Origin: JAZNQL01 sp045531205
Lineage (GTDB): Bacteria > Bacillota > Clostridia > UMGS1883 > UMGS1540
Length of the DNA stretch: 55,161 nt
Reading direction: 5' to 3'
NCBI GenBank assembly: GCA_045531205.1
Contig: JAZSDN010000065.1
Location: forward strand, 1-55,161
The position numbers and the translations under genes were made by a program. Shown here in pieces: positions 34,310-43,152 of the stretch; the stretch's first letter is position 1; each line of letters begins with the position of its first letter. The notes beneath the pieces were generated by a model, which was given only the letters and a program-made list of their open reading frames with translations, searched no databases and was not told where the DNA came from.

Positions 34310-35910
34310 TTATTTTAAAGGTTTATAAAACAATGTTCTATACAGATAATACAATTTTTCCATCCAGATTCGGTAAGAATGGAAATACAGATTTTTAACT
34401 TCCTGGTCAGCCTCTACAACGCCTTTGTTCGCAAGTTCCATTACCCATTTATGGACTTGGTCAGATTTACGAAGATCGTGAGGAAAACTTAAAAATATTT
34501 CCAAAAGCTTTCTGTTGTTCATTGGCATTGTTACATGGTGGTATAAATTTTGCGATGAAACAACACTTGTTCCCCATGCACCCATTCGTACTTCCCAGTA
34601 GAATAAGTCTGTATGCTCAAAATTAAATTTGGTTTCAGTAAGACCTGTTTCTTTCATAAAGTCTTTATAAATGCGGTCACTCTTTTTAAGTAAAAAAGGA
34701 TGCATAAAATATCTTGTCTGGAAAATACTGAAATGTCTTTCAGTAAGTTTTTCTGGCATTTTAATGCAATACTTTCTTTCTAAAAAGACTCTTGCAACTT
34801 CGGAAACCCAGGATTTCAGTTCTATACCGTAAGCCTTTAATTTATAAAGGAACACGTATTTTCGTATTTCGTTGTCAGCAAGACTTTTTATGTAGTTTGT
34901 GTTATGCTCTAAAAGCTTTTTCCAAAAATCAAAATGTTCTATTTCCTCATTAGTTTCTGGAATCTTGTAAAAAGTATGTTCTAAACCTAAATGCTTGCAA
35001 ATGTTTTTGGCAGCAGTTGCATCAACAAGTTCAGTGGGTTTTGAATAAAAACTAAAGTAACTGAACTTATCATACAATCCGTTTGCACAGGCAAGAGTTG
35101 TTTTACTGTCAGTACCGCCCGAAAGAGAAATACTTCTGTTTTCCCATTTCTTTGAACAGCATTCTATACCATTGTGAATCAAAGAATAAATTTTTTGTAC
35201 GCCTTCTTTAAATTCTTCTTCGGTTGTAAATTCCGGATGAGGTGCACAAGGATAAAAACGGTTAACAGAAAAATTGCCGTTATAGAAAAGATATGTATTT
35301 CCGCCAAGTCTTTTTAATTCTTTATATGGCGAAAGGTTGCCGGGTAAATGTCTGTTACCAATATGATAGCACTTGGATTTAATTAACTTTTCAACAAACG
35401 GATCCAGATTCAAATCGCAAATATCTGCACGAGTTGGGGATAATCGGTAATATAATTCTGACCATTCACGTTGCCGTAGAAGCAAGAAAGCATACCGCAA
35501 CAATCTTGTGTCAGGGTTATTTCGCTGGAAGAATGGTTTATAATTCCAACAACGTGAATCCCTGTAAATTCACTTACTTTATCAAAGAAAGAAGCAACTG
35601 AAAGTTCATAAGCTTCAATACAATCCTTTAATAAATCGGTTTCGTCGGTTTGACCTGTAAAAGGATTGTAGGCGTGACCTATTAATACAGCTGTTAAATT
35701 TTCTTTTGAAAAGGTATAAATATTTTGGTCACTGTGGACAAAACACTTCCAGTCACCTAAAGATGTTTGGTGCCAGTTGCTGTAAAAGGGATAATCTTCA
35801 AGATTTTCCAACGTTCCGTCTGTAAACAAATAGCCTCGTTTAAACAAACATTCCCTGTACTGTGTTTCAGTATTCAAAAAAGCTTTCAAATCATTTTTGA
35901 ATGATATCAT
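34310..35910 (-). pseudogene. Asparagine-synthetase-like gene interrupted by a frameshift
   Basis: Two overlapping frames (35410-35910, 166 codons; and 34310 to about 35440) together match the intact paralogue at 27863-29431 over its full length. The first ends after ...ITDYPQLVQIFAI, and the second resumes at ...ADICDLNLDPFVEKL with the PP-loop ISLSGGTDSKTT. The paralogue reads SSHPQLIGDLCNLK across the same point, so the frame changes by one base at about 35425-35432, in a place without a long homopolymer. It is either a recent inactivation or a sequencing or assembly error. Like its paralogue it lacks an N-terminal Cys2. Its neighbours are the aldolase and 2-hydroxyacid dehydrogenase. Confidence 0.85.
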
Positions 35911-35914
35911 AAAA

Positions 35915-36820
35915 TCATCTTCCTTCGATAAATAAATTCAAATTATTATAAATCACATTAAAAAGTCTGTCGTTATTACCTTCTCCCACAAAAGAATTAT
36001 GCGGGGTTAAAATTACATTTTCCATGTTCCACAAAGGACTTAAAGGGGAGAGGGGTTCTTCTTCAAAAACATCTAAAACAGCTCCAAAAAGCTTTTGCTT
36101 TAAAGAATCAATCAAAGCCTCCGTGTCAACAATTTCGCCTCTTGCAATGTTAACAAAAACGGCACCGTCATTAAAATGTGAAAACAGTTCTTTGTTAAAC
36201 ATGTGCTTTGTTTTATCTGTAAGAGGCAATGTAAGAATGACTATGTCGCTTTCTGAAAGAGCTTCATTTAAGCTGTCAAGCGAAAGTATTTTGTCAAATA
36301 CGTCACTTTTGTAAGGAAATGCATCTACACCGATACAATTACAACCAAAAGCCGAAAAACGCTTTGCACATTCTGTCCCTACACTTCCAGAGCCTACAAC
36401 GCAAACTGTTTTTCTATAAAGCTCTAAAAGCTTTCTGTGTTTTTCCCAATTGTGCGATGCTTGATTTTTTGTAAAAAACCTGCTTTGCTTATAAAGCTGG
36501 AGCACACCGCACACGGCAAACTCTGCCATAGGAACACTGTATACGCCCCTTGCGTTGTAAATGGAAATATTGTGTTTAGCGATATAATCCATGGGAACGC
36601 GGTCAAACCCTGCACTTGTAAGCTGAATATATTTAAGGTTTTTAAAATCTTCGATTTTGTGGTGCAAAAATAAACCGTTGCATATTATAGCATCAAAAAT
36701 TTCAGGGCAGGGAAGAGTATCGCTTTCCTGTTGTAAGAATTCAACCTTATGTCCTAATGCTTCAATTTTGTTTATTTGTTCTTTGGAGCAAGAGAATGCA
36801 CCTGTTATTAAAATTTTCAT
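35915..36820 (-). CDS. D-isomer-specific 2-hydroxyacid dehydrogenase
   Basis: The 301-residue protein has a substrate-domain start MKILITGAFSC, the NAD motif GSGSVG (near 143-148) and the catalytic set: Arg in VNIARGEIVD, Glu in VFEEEP and His in TPHNS. Family members reduce 2-oxoacids to D-2-hydroxyacids with NADH. Its position between an aldolase and an amide-ligase-like gene (gaps of 2 and 4 bases) suggests that it makes a hydroxyacid used to acylate a sugar in the capsule. Confidence 0.83.
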   Translation of the reverse strand: MKILITGAFSCSKEQINKIEALGHKVEFLQQESDTLPCPEIFDAIICNGLFLHHKIEDFKNLKYIQLTSAGFDRVPMDYIAKHNISIYNARGVYSVPMAEFAVCGVLQLYKQSRFFTKNQASHNWEKHRKLLELYRKTVCVVGSGSVGTECAKRFSAFGCNCIGVDAFPYKSDVFDKILSLDSLNEALSESDIVILTLPLTDKTKHMFNKELFSHFNDGAVFVNIARGEIVDTEALIDSLKQKLFGAVLDVFEEEPLSPLSPLWNMENVILTPHNSFVGEGNNDRLFNVIYNNLNLFIEGR

Positions 36821-36822
36821 AA

Positions 36823-37650
36823 TTATTTTTCAGCCTCTGCTTTTTCAAGTATAAGATTTACCTTTTCTTTTATTAAAGCCATATTATCAAAGAAATAGCG
36901 GCTGTGAACTTCAATTTCCTTTTCTTTTTGACGCATATCCTGTAACCCGTTATTAAAAATTTTGCGTATTTGTTCAATATCATCAATTTTTTCGTAATTA
37001 CAAAAGCTTCTTGAAAGGATTACCGACGAAGAACCAAGGCGGTAATGCTCTTTTAAAATTGCCTCGGCAGGGAGTGTGCCGCTTCCAATAGCCGAAATGC
37101 CGCCAAATCCGTAAGGCAGACCCTTTTGCCTAAACTTAAAGCAAAGCTTTTCTACAGTTCCGTCAGCCAAAAGAGAAAACATAAATTTTTTGCCATACCC
37201 TAAAGACAGGTCATTAAGTCCTATATATACCTCGTCTATTCCGTCAAGCTGCAAAATACTGTCTGCACAACAAACTGCTTCTGGAGTTTCAAACAAAAGC
37301 ATAGTTTTTGCTTTTTTATCAACATAAGAAATAAATTTTTCAACTTCATCAGCAGCCTTAAAATATGGGAGCATAATAATTTGTGCGCCGCACTCCACAA
37401 TTTTATCAATCTCTTCTTTCGAGTCCTGATGAATAGGGTTACAACGCACCAAAAGCTCTGCATGGTGCAGAGCTTGCTTTATTTTACATATATCCGAAAA
37501 TGTGTGTTTTGACTGCACAGTATCCATTCCACCCTGACGAGCCTGCTTGCCGATGGTTTCCATATCCAAAAAAATACGGTCTACACCAGCATTTTCGGCA
37601 ATTTGTGTAACAGTGCAATCATTGGTTATGTACATCAGTTTTAAAGCCAA
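36823..37650 (-). CDS. HpcH/HpaI-type aldolase
   Basis: The 275 residues fit the HpcH/HpaI aldolase / citrate-lyase beta family: DRIFLDMETIG at the N terminus, LLFETPEAV and IDEVYIGLNDLSLGYG. These metal-dependent enzymes condense pyruvate or a related 2-oxoacid with an aldehyde, or cleave the product. The start is probably TTG at 37650, 8 bases after a GAGG, although ATG follows five codons later. Such an enzyme is unusual in a capsule operon and is coupled to the dehydrogenase gene after it (2-base gap). Confidence 0.78.
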   Translation of the reverse strand: MALKLMYITNDCTVTQIAENAGVDRIFLDMETIGKQARQGGMDTVQSKHTFSDICKIKQALHHAELLVRCNPIHQDSKEEIDKIVECGAQIIMLPYFKAADEVEKFISYVDKKAKTMLLFETPEAVCCADSILQLDGIDEVYIGLNDLSLGYGKKFMFSLLADGTVEKLCFKFRQKGLPYGFGGISAIGSGTLPAEAILKEHYRLGSSSVILSRSFCNYEKIDDIEQIRKIFNNGLQDMRQKEKEIEVHSRYFFDNMALIKEKVNLILEKAEAEK

Positions 37651-37660
37651 TCAAAACGCC

Positions 37661-38296
37661 TCATTTCACACTTGCTTCTTCTTTTTCTGCCTGTGTGGTA
37701 TGTACAACTGTTTCGCCTTTGTTTTCGTTATCTTTGTTTGCCAAAACTTTGTATATTGTCAGGAAAAAAACTTTGAGGTCGAGTGCAAACGATACATTGT
37801 CGACGTACCATACATTAAGTTCAATACGTTTATTCCATTCAACATCTTTTCTGCCATTGACCTGTGCCCAACCCGTAATTCCCGGACGAACCTCGAACAT
37901 TCTTTTTTGTTCGGGGGTATATTCTTCAAGCGGCCAGGGATGGTATGTAAGAGGAGGTCTTGGGCCGATAAGTGCCATATCGCCTTTTAAAATATTAAAA
38001 AGCTGAGGTAACTCATCAAGGCTTAAAGCACGCAGGATTTTGCCAACACGTGTAACCCTTTGGTCTTTATTGTCAGAATAAACACCCTGACTTTCTGCCT
38101 CTACGCACATAGAACGGAATTTATACATCCAGAAAGTGCGTCCGTCTTTTCCAAGCCTTTGTTGCTTGAAAAGAACAGGGCCTTTGGAATCAAGCTTAAC
38201 AAGCAGAGCTAAAATAAGCATCAGCCACCCTGCACAAATAAGTGCAAGTATTGCCAAGAAACAATCAATCCCTCTTTTTAAGCAGTTTTTATACAT
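37661..38296 (-). CDS. PglC-like phosphoglycosyl transferase (initiating sugar transferase)
   Basis: This 211-residue monotopic membrane enzyme transfers a sugar-1-phosphate from a UDP-sugar to undecaprenyl phosphate, the first step of repeat-unit assembly. It has an N-terminal membrane helix (CFLAILALICAGWLMLILAL) and KGPVLFKQQRLG. The catalytic Asp-Glu pair is in LSLDELPQ, followed by GPRPP and RPGITGWAQVNGR. It is the first gene of the operon. Its ATG follows AAGGAG at 38305-38310, about 30 bases after the -10 box. Confidence 0.9.
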   Translation of the reverse strand: MYKNCLKRGIDCFLAILALICAGWLMLILALLVKLDSKGPVLFKQQRLGKDGRTFWMYKFRSMCVEAESQGVYSDNKDQRVTRVGKILRALSLDELPQLFNILKGDMALIGPRPPLTYHPWPLEEYTPEQKRMFEVRPGITGWAQVNGRKDVEWNKRIELNVWYVDNVSFALDLKVFFLTIYKVLANKDNENKGETVVHTTQAEKEEASVK

Positions 38297-38328
38297 AAAT
38301 ATTGCTCCTTAAAAATTACATTATTTAT

Positions 38329-38357
38329 ATTATAGCACACTTTATAATACCTGTCAA
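38329..38357 (-). promoter_or_regulatory. Main promoter of the capsule operon
   Basis: On the minus strand perfect TTGACA (38352-38357) and TATAAT (38329-38334) lie 17 bases apart. The short leader contains no visible attenuator. Confidence 0.88.
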
Positions 38358-38470
38358 TGGTACAATTTTAAAGCAAAAATGTCTTTGCATGGGGAGTGTT
38401 AAATGCAGTTTTTGTAGAAAATACAGTTAAAGCATGTCTTAAAAATTAAAATATATGTCTTGTTTTTGTA

Positions 38471-38499
38471 TAGACAAAAAATATTCATCGTGCTATAAT
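38471..38499 (+). promoter_or_regulatory. Promoter of the 38.6-41.9 kb operon
   Basis: TAGACA (38471-38476) and TATAAT (38494-38499) are 17 bases apart. The leader that follows is about 115 bases long and ends in a strong AGGAGGG ribosome site. Confidence 0.7.
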
Positions 38500-38623
38500 T
38501 CATAAAGAATTATATGTAATAGACTTGGGGGTTAAGAGAAGTACATTTGGTTTTATGTATGTCCAAAACGTTAAAATGTGCGACTCATAAATAAAACAAG
38601 GTCAACTAAACAGGAGGGTAAAT

Positions 38624-39598
38624 ATGATTTCATGTACAGAATTTATACCACTTTACAGCGAATTTTTTAAATTTCTTGAGAAAAAGGGTGGACATGATGC
38701 AGTGATGGAATACTGGATTCACATCTCTGATACAAGTATAGGGGATAAAACAAATCCAAATTCTTTAGCATATAAATGTGAGAGATTAGGAGGATTTGAA
38801 GGAGCGATTGCTTACTGGGGACATACGCTTAAAGAAGAAGCATGCGATCTTTTTGAAATCGAACACAAAAAGCAACGCTATAAATATAGATTAATGCGCC
38901 ACTGTCCGTCAAGGGGAATGCTTAATGACCTTCGTCATATTGAACCATATTATGATTACTGTTCACATTGCAATGTTTTATACAGCAGAATTTTAGAAAA
39001 ATACGATATTGTGTATGAACGTGATCATTCTAAAATTGCCAATGCACAATGCTGTACCATGCTATATGAAAAGGGGAATAAGCCTCCTTTTGATTTTAGA
39101 AAAATTACAGATGAGCAGATCGAAGAATTAAAAAAAGATCCTGATGTGGTAGTTTTTGATATGAAGTCTGAAGATAATAAATATCTTCATCGTGATTTTC
39201 ATCTTTTAGGAGACAATGCTTTAAAATATTGTGCAGAAAAATATGGTTATGAAACTCTTTTGGAATTTTTAAAAGATTATGTGAAGAATTATTATTCTCC
39301 ACAGATAGAAAATATAAAGAAAAATGGTCTTATTGCCTTAAAAGAGTGGATAGAGAAAATCTATGAACTTGAGGAAGCAAGCGAGCTTATAAAGTGTGAA
39401 TTGACAGACAATTTATTAACTGTTGCAATTGAGAAAAGTCCTGTAATTGAATATATGCATTCACTAGGGAAGGAACCTTCAAAATATTATATTGAAGAAA
39501 CAAGAACTCTCTATAAATCACTGGCAGAAGAATGTGGCTTTGAGTTTCGGCTTGACTACTATAGAGAAGATGGTGCAACAAGGTTTACTTTCAAATGA
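38624..39598 (+). CDS. Cysteine-rich protein, possibly ATC-hydrolase-like (unknown function)
   Basis: I do not recognise this 324-residue protein with certainty. Residues 90-150 carry a cysteine pattern, CPSRGML..., YDYCSHCNVLY and NAQCCTMLYEKG. It resembles the L-2-amino-thiazoline-4-carboxylate hydrolase-like fold (PF14196: conserved CP, YC..., and QCC/DCC before an aromatic strand). There is no signal peptide or membrane segment. It is the first gene of a three-gene unit with a ceramidase-like and a NagB-like gene and could cleave a ring or amide in the same pathway. AGGAGGG precedes the ATG. Confidence 0.5.
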   Translation: MISCTEFIPLYSEFFKFLEKKGGHDAVMEYWIHISDTSIGDKTNPNSLAYKCERLGGFEGAIAYWGHTLKEEACDLFEIEHKKQRYKYRLMRHCPSRGMLNDLRHIEPYYDYCSHCNVLYSRILEKYDIVYERDHSKIANAQCCTMLYEKGNKPPFDFRKITDEQIEELKKDPDVVVFDMKSEDNKYLHRDFHLLGDNALKYCAEKYGYETLLEFLKDYVKNYYSPQIENIKKNGLIALKEWIEKIYELEEASELIKCELTDNLLTVAIEKSPVIEYMHSLGKEPSKYYIEETRTLYKSLAEECGFEFRLDYYREDGATRFTFK

Positions 39599-39649
39599 GT
39601 AAAAGTTAATATACATAAAAATTCATTTTATGAGAAAGGAAGTAAAAAG

Positions 39650-40954
39650 ATGATTAAAGCAGGCATTAAAAGGAAGGAAATAACACCTCCCGAGGGTTTG
39701 GAATTGGCAGGCTATCCTCACTACCCCAGAAATAACGAAGGGGCACACGATCCGCTTTATGCAACTTGTATGTACATATCAGATGGTATTGAAGAAATTG
39801 CAATGATATCGTTGGATTTGCTTTATTTTTCAAAACAGTATGTTAAAGCTGCGAGGGAAAAAGCCGAGCAACTTTGCGGTATTAAAAAGAAAAATATAAT
39901 GATATCAAGCACACATACACATTCAGGACCATGGGCACATGGAGGAAGGGTGTCAAAAGAGTACATAGAAAGTGTAATCAGCACCATTGCCGAATTGATT
40001 TGTGATGCAAAAAAAGATGTATTTGATGCGGAATTTACATCGGGTGTTACAATGTGCGGAGCCGAGTCAGGTGTGGGCGGTAACAGAAGAGTAAAGGGTG
40101 GCCCTCATGACCCATTGGTAGGTGTATTGGCGGTTAGGGATTTGGAAAATAAAATACGAGGAGTATTTGTGAATTATGCATTGCATCCTACATTTATTCA
40201 CGAATGGAGTAACGTTTGCACTGCCGATTTCCCTTGTTATTTAAAGAAGCAGGTAGAGGAAACAGAGAAAGATGCGATTGCTGCGTTTACTCAGGGGACC
40301 GAAGGAAATCAGTCAAGCAGATATTACAGACAAGGCGAAAGCTATGGAGAAGCTGAAAGAGTTGGAAGGACGCTTGGTAAAGCCGCTCTGGAAGTGTTAA
40401 AAAATGCAGTATGGGTAAATGAAGTAAATATAAAGGTTGAAAGAGATGAAATCCCGGTTGATATTCGCTGCTTTGGCACAGAGGAAGAATTGAGAGAAAA
40501 AGTTGCCCACGACAGAGAGATTTATGAAGAACTATATAAAAAATTCGGTAAATCAGAAAACAGAGATGAATACTGCCTGTGGCAGAATGCAAATCTTAAG
40601 CTTTTGGGTTCAGAAAATCAGTTGAATTATGTTGTTGCTCAAAACAATGGGGTAAGAATTCCAATGCTTGAGGATGAGGTTCCGGCAGAGGTTCAGGTAT
40701 TCATGTTGAATGATACCTGCGTTGTAGGTTTGCAGGGCGAAATATTTGTTGAATACGGATTATTTATAAAGGCTATGGCAGGGGTTAGAACAACAATTAT
40801 AAACGGAGTTACAAACGGTGCTTTACCGGGATATATGTATACTCCTGAAGCTCTTGTCACGGGAGGATACGAAACAGACACATCAATGATAGATGAGAAG
40901 TTTGGTATGAAATATGTAAACTTTGCAATAGAAACAATCAATAAAGTTAAATAA
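39650..40954 (+). CDS. Neutral/alkaline ceramidase N-terminal-domain-like hydrolase
   Basis: The 434 residues match the N-terminal zinc-amidase domain of neutral ceramidases (PF04734): KAGIKRKEITPPEGLELAGY at the start, ISSTHTHSGP (near 84-93, zinc ligands), VNYALHPTF and TQGTEGNQSSRYY. Full ceramidases are longer and secreted; this one has no signal peptide and no C-terminal immunoglobulin-like domain. It therefore probably hydrolyses another amide, perhaps an N-acylated amino sugar, inside the cell. The NagB-like gene follows after 14 bases. Confidence 0.75.
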   Translation: MIKAGIKRKEITPPEGLELAGYPHYPRNNEGAHDPLYATCMYISDGIEEIAMISLDLLYFSKQYVKAAREKAEQLCGIKKKNIMISSTHTHSGPWAHGGRVSKEYIESVISTIAELICDAKKDVFDAEFTSGVTMCGAESGVGGNRRVKGGPHDPLVGVLAVRDLENKIRGVFVNYALHPTFIHEWSNVCTADFPCYLKKQVEETEKDAIAAFTQGTEGNQSSRYYRQGESYGEAERVGRTLGKAALEVLKNAVWVNEVNIKVERDEIPVDIRCFGTEEELREKVAHDREIYEELYKKFGKSENRDEYCLWQNANLKLLGSENQLNYVVAQNNGVRIPMLEDEVPAEVQVFMLNDTCVVGLQGEIFVEYGLFIKAMAGVRTTIINGVTNGALPGYMYTPEALVTGGYETDTSMIDEKFGMKYVNFAIETINKVK

Positions 40955-40968
40955 AGGAAGCGGAAAGT

Positions 40969-41922
40969 ATGGATTTTAAAGAAACATTTTATCATGAGTT
41001 TTATCCTTTTAAAAATCAAGAGGAGATAGATAGAGTAAGAAAAATAACAAAAGAAGATATCATAGCTTTAAACGGAAAACATCCAAACGGAAACCCTAAT
41101 ATTACAGTTGAGGTTGTTAGAAATGAAGAAGCTGAAATATATAAAATAGGAGATCTTCTTGCCAGAATTGTGGAATCTGATGTTTGCGACAAGAAAATTT
41201 CGCTTATTATGAGTAACCCAAGTCCATCATACAGAAAAGTTGCATTTTTACTTCACAAACTCAATGTAAACTGTAGAAATGTAAAATTTTATATGATGGA
41301 TGAGTGGGCAGATGAGGATGGAAATATTGCACCTCTTTCGTATAAAGCCGGTTTTGGATATGCGTTCAATAAATTTATGGTTTCGCAGATTATGGATTTG
41401 GGCTTTAAAGAAGAAAATTTTATATATCACAGCAATAAAACAACTCCTGATTTTTCAAAAATGCTAGAACAAGACGGAGAGGCAGATGCCGTTTATACGG
41501 GTCCCGGCTGGCCGGGACATCTGGCATTCATTGATCCTGTTGATGATTGGTACAAACCCACAATGGAGGAATATTTACAGCAAGGTGCAAAGGTTGCCGC
41601 TCTTCATCCTCTTACGATTGCTCAAAATTCACTTCATGGAGGATTCGGACGTTCAGGCGATATTTCAAAGGTTCCCCCAAAGGGTGCTATGATGGGGCCA
41701 AGGGATGCAATGAAGGCAAAGTTTGTGCTTGATAATCACGGTATTACTACAGCGGGTTCACAGGTGTCGTGGCAGAGATTGACATCAAGACTCTGCATAT
41801 TTGGAAAACCCAGCCAGGATGTTCCTGCATCAATTCTTCAGCTCCGTGATAAGCCGACTCAGATTATAATGAACGAAAGACTTGCAGAAACTATTAAAGA
41901 CGAAGAGTTTTTCCAGTATTAA
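40969..41922 (+). CDS. NagB-like sugar-phosphate isomerase/deaminase homologue
   Basis: This 317-residue protein resembles the glucosamine-6-phosphate deaminase/6-phosphogluconolactonase fold: IVESDVCDKKISLIMSNPSPSYRKVAFLL, FYMMDEWADEDG (the DE of NagB-type active sites) and VYTGPGWPGHLAFIDP (counterpart of the G-x-x-G-H-x-A-F motif). It is longer than NagB (about 266 residues), so it is a distant member. Isomerisation or deamination of an amino sugar fits its place after an amidase-like gene. The operon ends at the hairpin at 41954-41992. Confidence 0.72.
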   Translation: MDFKETFYHEFYPFKNQEEIDRVRKITKEDIIALNGKHPNGNPNITVEVVRNEEAEIYKIGDLLARIVESDVCDKKISLIMSNPSPSYRKVAFLLHKLNVNCRNVKFYMMDEWADEDGNIAPLSYKAGFGYAFNKFMVSQIMDLGFKEENFIYHSNKTTPDFSKMLEQDGEADAVYTGPGWPGHLAFIDPVDDWYKPTMEEYLQQGAKVAALHPLTIAQNSLHGGFGRSGDISKVPPKGAMMGPRDAMKAKFVLDNHGITTAGSQVSWQRLTSRLCIFGKPSQDVPASILQLRDKPTQIIMNERLAETIKDEEFFQY

Positions 41923-41953
41923 ATTTTTTGTAGTAAATGTAAATTATATAAAC

Positions 41954-41992
41954 AATAATGACTGCAACAATTATTTTGTTGCAGTCATTATT
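41954..41992. terminator. Bidirectional terminator with 17-bp stem
   Basis: 41954-41970 pairs perfectly with 41976-41992 around a 5-base loop, with A/T-rich ends. It lies between the convergent NagB-like and AraC genes and overlaps the AraC stop. Confidence 0.85.
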
Positions 41993-42905
41993 TTCTGTTT
42001 TCAATATCATTTAATTCTCGGTATAACTTAGGAGTTAATCCTGTTGCTTTTTTAAAAGTAAGATTAAAATGAGTAGCCGAATTAAAACCGCACATTGGAG
42101 CAATTTTTGATAAGGGATAATCAGTGTTTGTCATATATTGCTTGGCTGCTTTTATTCTGATATCATTGATTAACTCGTTTGTGGAAATATTTAATGCGTT
42201 TTTTAATATACGATTAAGCTGTCGGGAACTTAAAAACAAATGGTTTGCTACATCAGTAACACTTATAGGGAAAGCAATATTGTCAGAGATGTATTGGATT
42301 GCCATTCGGATTCGGGCATCATCAGAAAAATATCCCAGATCAGCTTCGTTGTTGCTTATAAATTCGTTTTTGAACGCAGGTATATGCAGCAATATATCAT
42401 AAATAATCACAGAAAAGATGCTGTTGAAAATATAATGGTCGGTTGTTGTTTCATCAAGGAGTGAATGCAGAATATAAAAAATGCTGTTCGAAATATATGG
42501 ATTGCATTCAAGTTCTGTATAAGCATTATTTAAAAGAGGTTTGGTTACCAGGGTTGCTGGTTTAATAAAAGAAAAACCAAAAGTTACAGAAACATACCCT
42601 TCTGAACTGATACGGCGGTGTGTGTTATTGGGAGAAAATAAGAATATTTTATTTGTAGTACATGTGATTTTTTTGTCATTTATCGAATAAATTGCTTTGC
42701 CTGAAATGGGGATATGTAATTCGTAAAAAGAATGTTGATGCATCGAGTTTGATATACCGGTAAAACTGGGGGTAAAAATGCACGAGAAAAATACATCACA
42801 TTCAAAGAATTCATTTTTGATATGTGGTTTTATACTGTTGAATTTACGTATAGCTTTTTGTATATCGGTTGAGTTGAAATCATGTCCTGAAAAAAGAGTA
42901 TCCAT
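41988..42905 (-). CDS. AraC-family transcriptional regulator with N-terminal cupin
   Basis: The 305 residues have an N-terminal ligand-binding cupin with a metal-like HQHSFYELHIP motif (near 55-65), and a C-terminal double helix-turn-helix ending FKKATGLTPKLYRELN. ATG 42905 is chosen because AGGAAGC lies just upstream; an in-frame ATG at 42965 has no ribosome site. It probably controls the adjacent convergent operon at 38.6-41.9 kb in response to a sugar. Confidence 0.85.
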   Translation of the reverse strand: MDTLFSGHDFNSTDIQKAIRKFNSIKPHIKNEFFECDVFFSCIFTPSFTGISNSMHQHSFYELHIPISGKAIYSINDKKITCTTNKIFLFSPNNTHRRISSEGYVSVTFGFSFIKPATLVTKPLLNNAYTELECNPYISNSIFYILHSLLDETTTDHYIFNSIFSVIIYDILLHIPAFKNEFISNNEADLGYFSDDARIRMAIQYISDNIAFPISVTDVANHLFLSSRQLNRILKNALNISTNELINDIRIKAAKQYMTNTDYPLSKIAPMCGFNSATHFNLTFKKATGLTPKLYRELNDIENRK

Positions 42906-43019
42906 ATATTGCTTCCTTTCCTTGTAAATTCGTATAAATACCTTGCAAAAATAATTATATATCATAATTTTTATAAAAACAACAAAAAATTAAAAAATGC
43001 GCGTAATGTCTTAAAATAT

Positions 43020-43050
43020 AAAGGAGCTGTAAAAAACTTACAGCTCCTTT
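43020..43050 (-). terminator. Terminator, diverged twin of the cotJC terminator
   Basis: AAAGGAGCTGTAA (43020-43032) pairs with 43038-43050. The hairpin at 49861-49889 is the same except for one compensated G-C to T-A pair and the loop. Here it follows the cotJC remnant and the second AraC gene. Confidence 0.75.
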
Positions 43051-43056
43051 ATACGC

Positions 43057-43129
43057 TTATTTAAAAGTTACACCATTATATTTTTTGCACGGACTAAGGT
43101 CTGTTACGTGACGCAGTGCTTCAGCGAAA
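43057..43129 (-). pseudogene. Remnant of the cotJC 3' end (copy of 49908-49980)
   Basis: Bases 43057-43122 are identical to 49908-49973, that is the last 21 codons plus stop of cotJC (ALRHVTDLSPCKKYNGVTF...). Seven more bases match with two differences. The rest of cotJC is absent here; instead AGCGAAATT is repeated twice (43123-43140) before the end of the AraC gene. It marks the left border of a probable insertion. Confidence 0.92.
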
Positions 43130-43152
43130 TTAGCGAAATTACGAGGATTATT

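Larger units (their letters stand above)
38297..38623. other. 327-base divergent intergenic region
   Basis: It holds the capsule promoter (minus, 38329-38357) and a plus-strand promoter (38471-38499). A leader of about 115 bases before the gene at 38624 carries a small AATTC/GAATT hairpin. No gene or known riboswitch is visible. Confidence 0.6.

Noticed and set aside
38500..38623. Riboswitch in the leader of the gene at 38624
   Set aside because: The leader is long enough, but I see no conserved core of a known class and only one weak hairpin.
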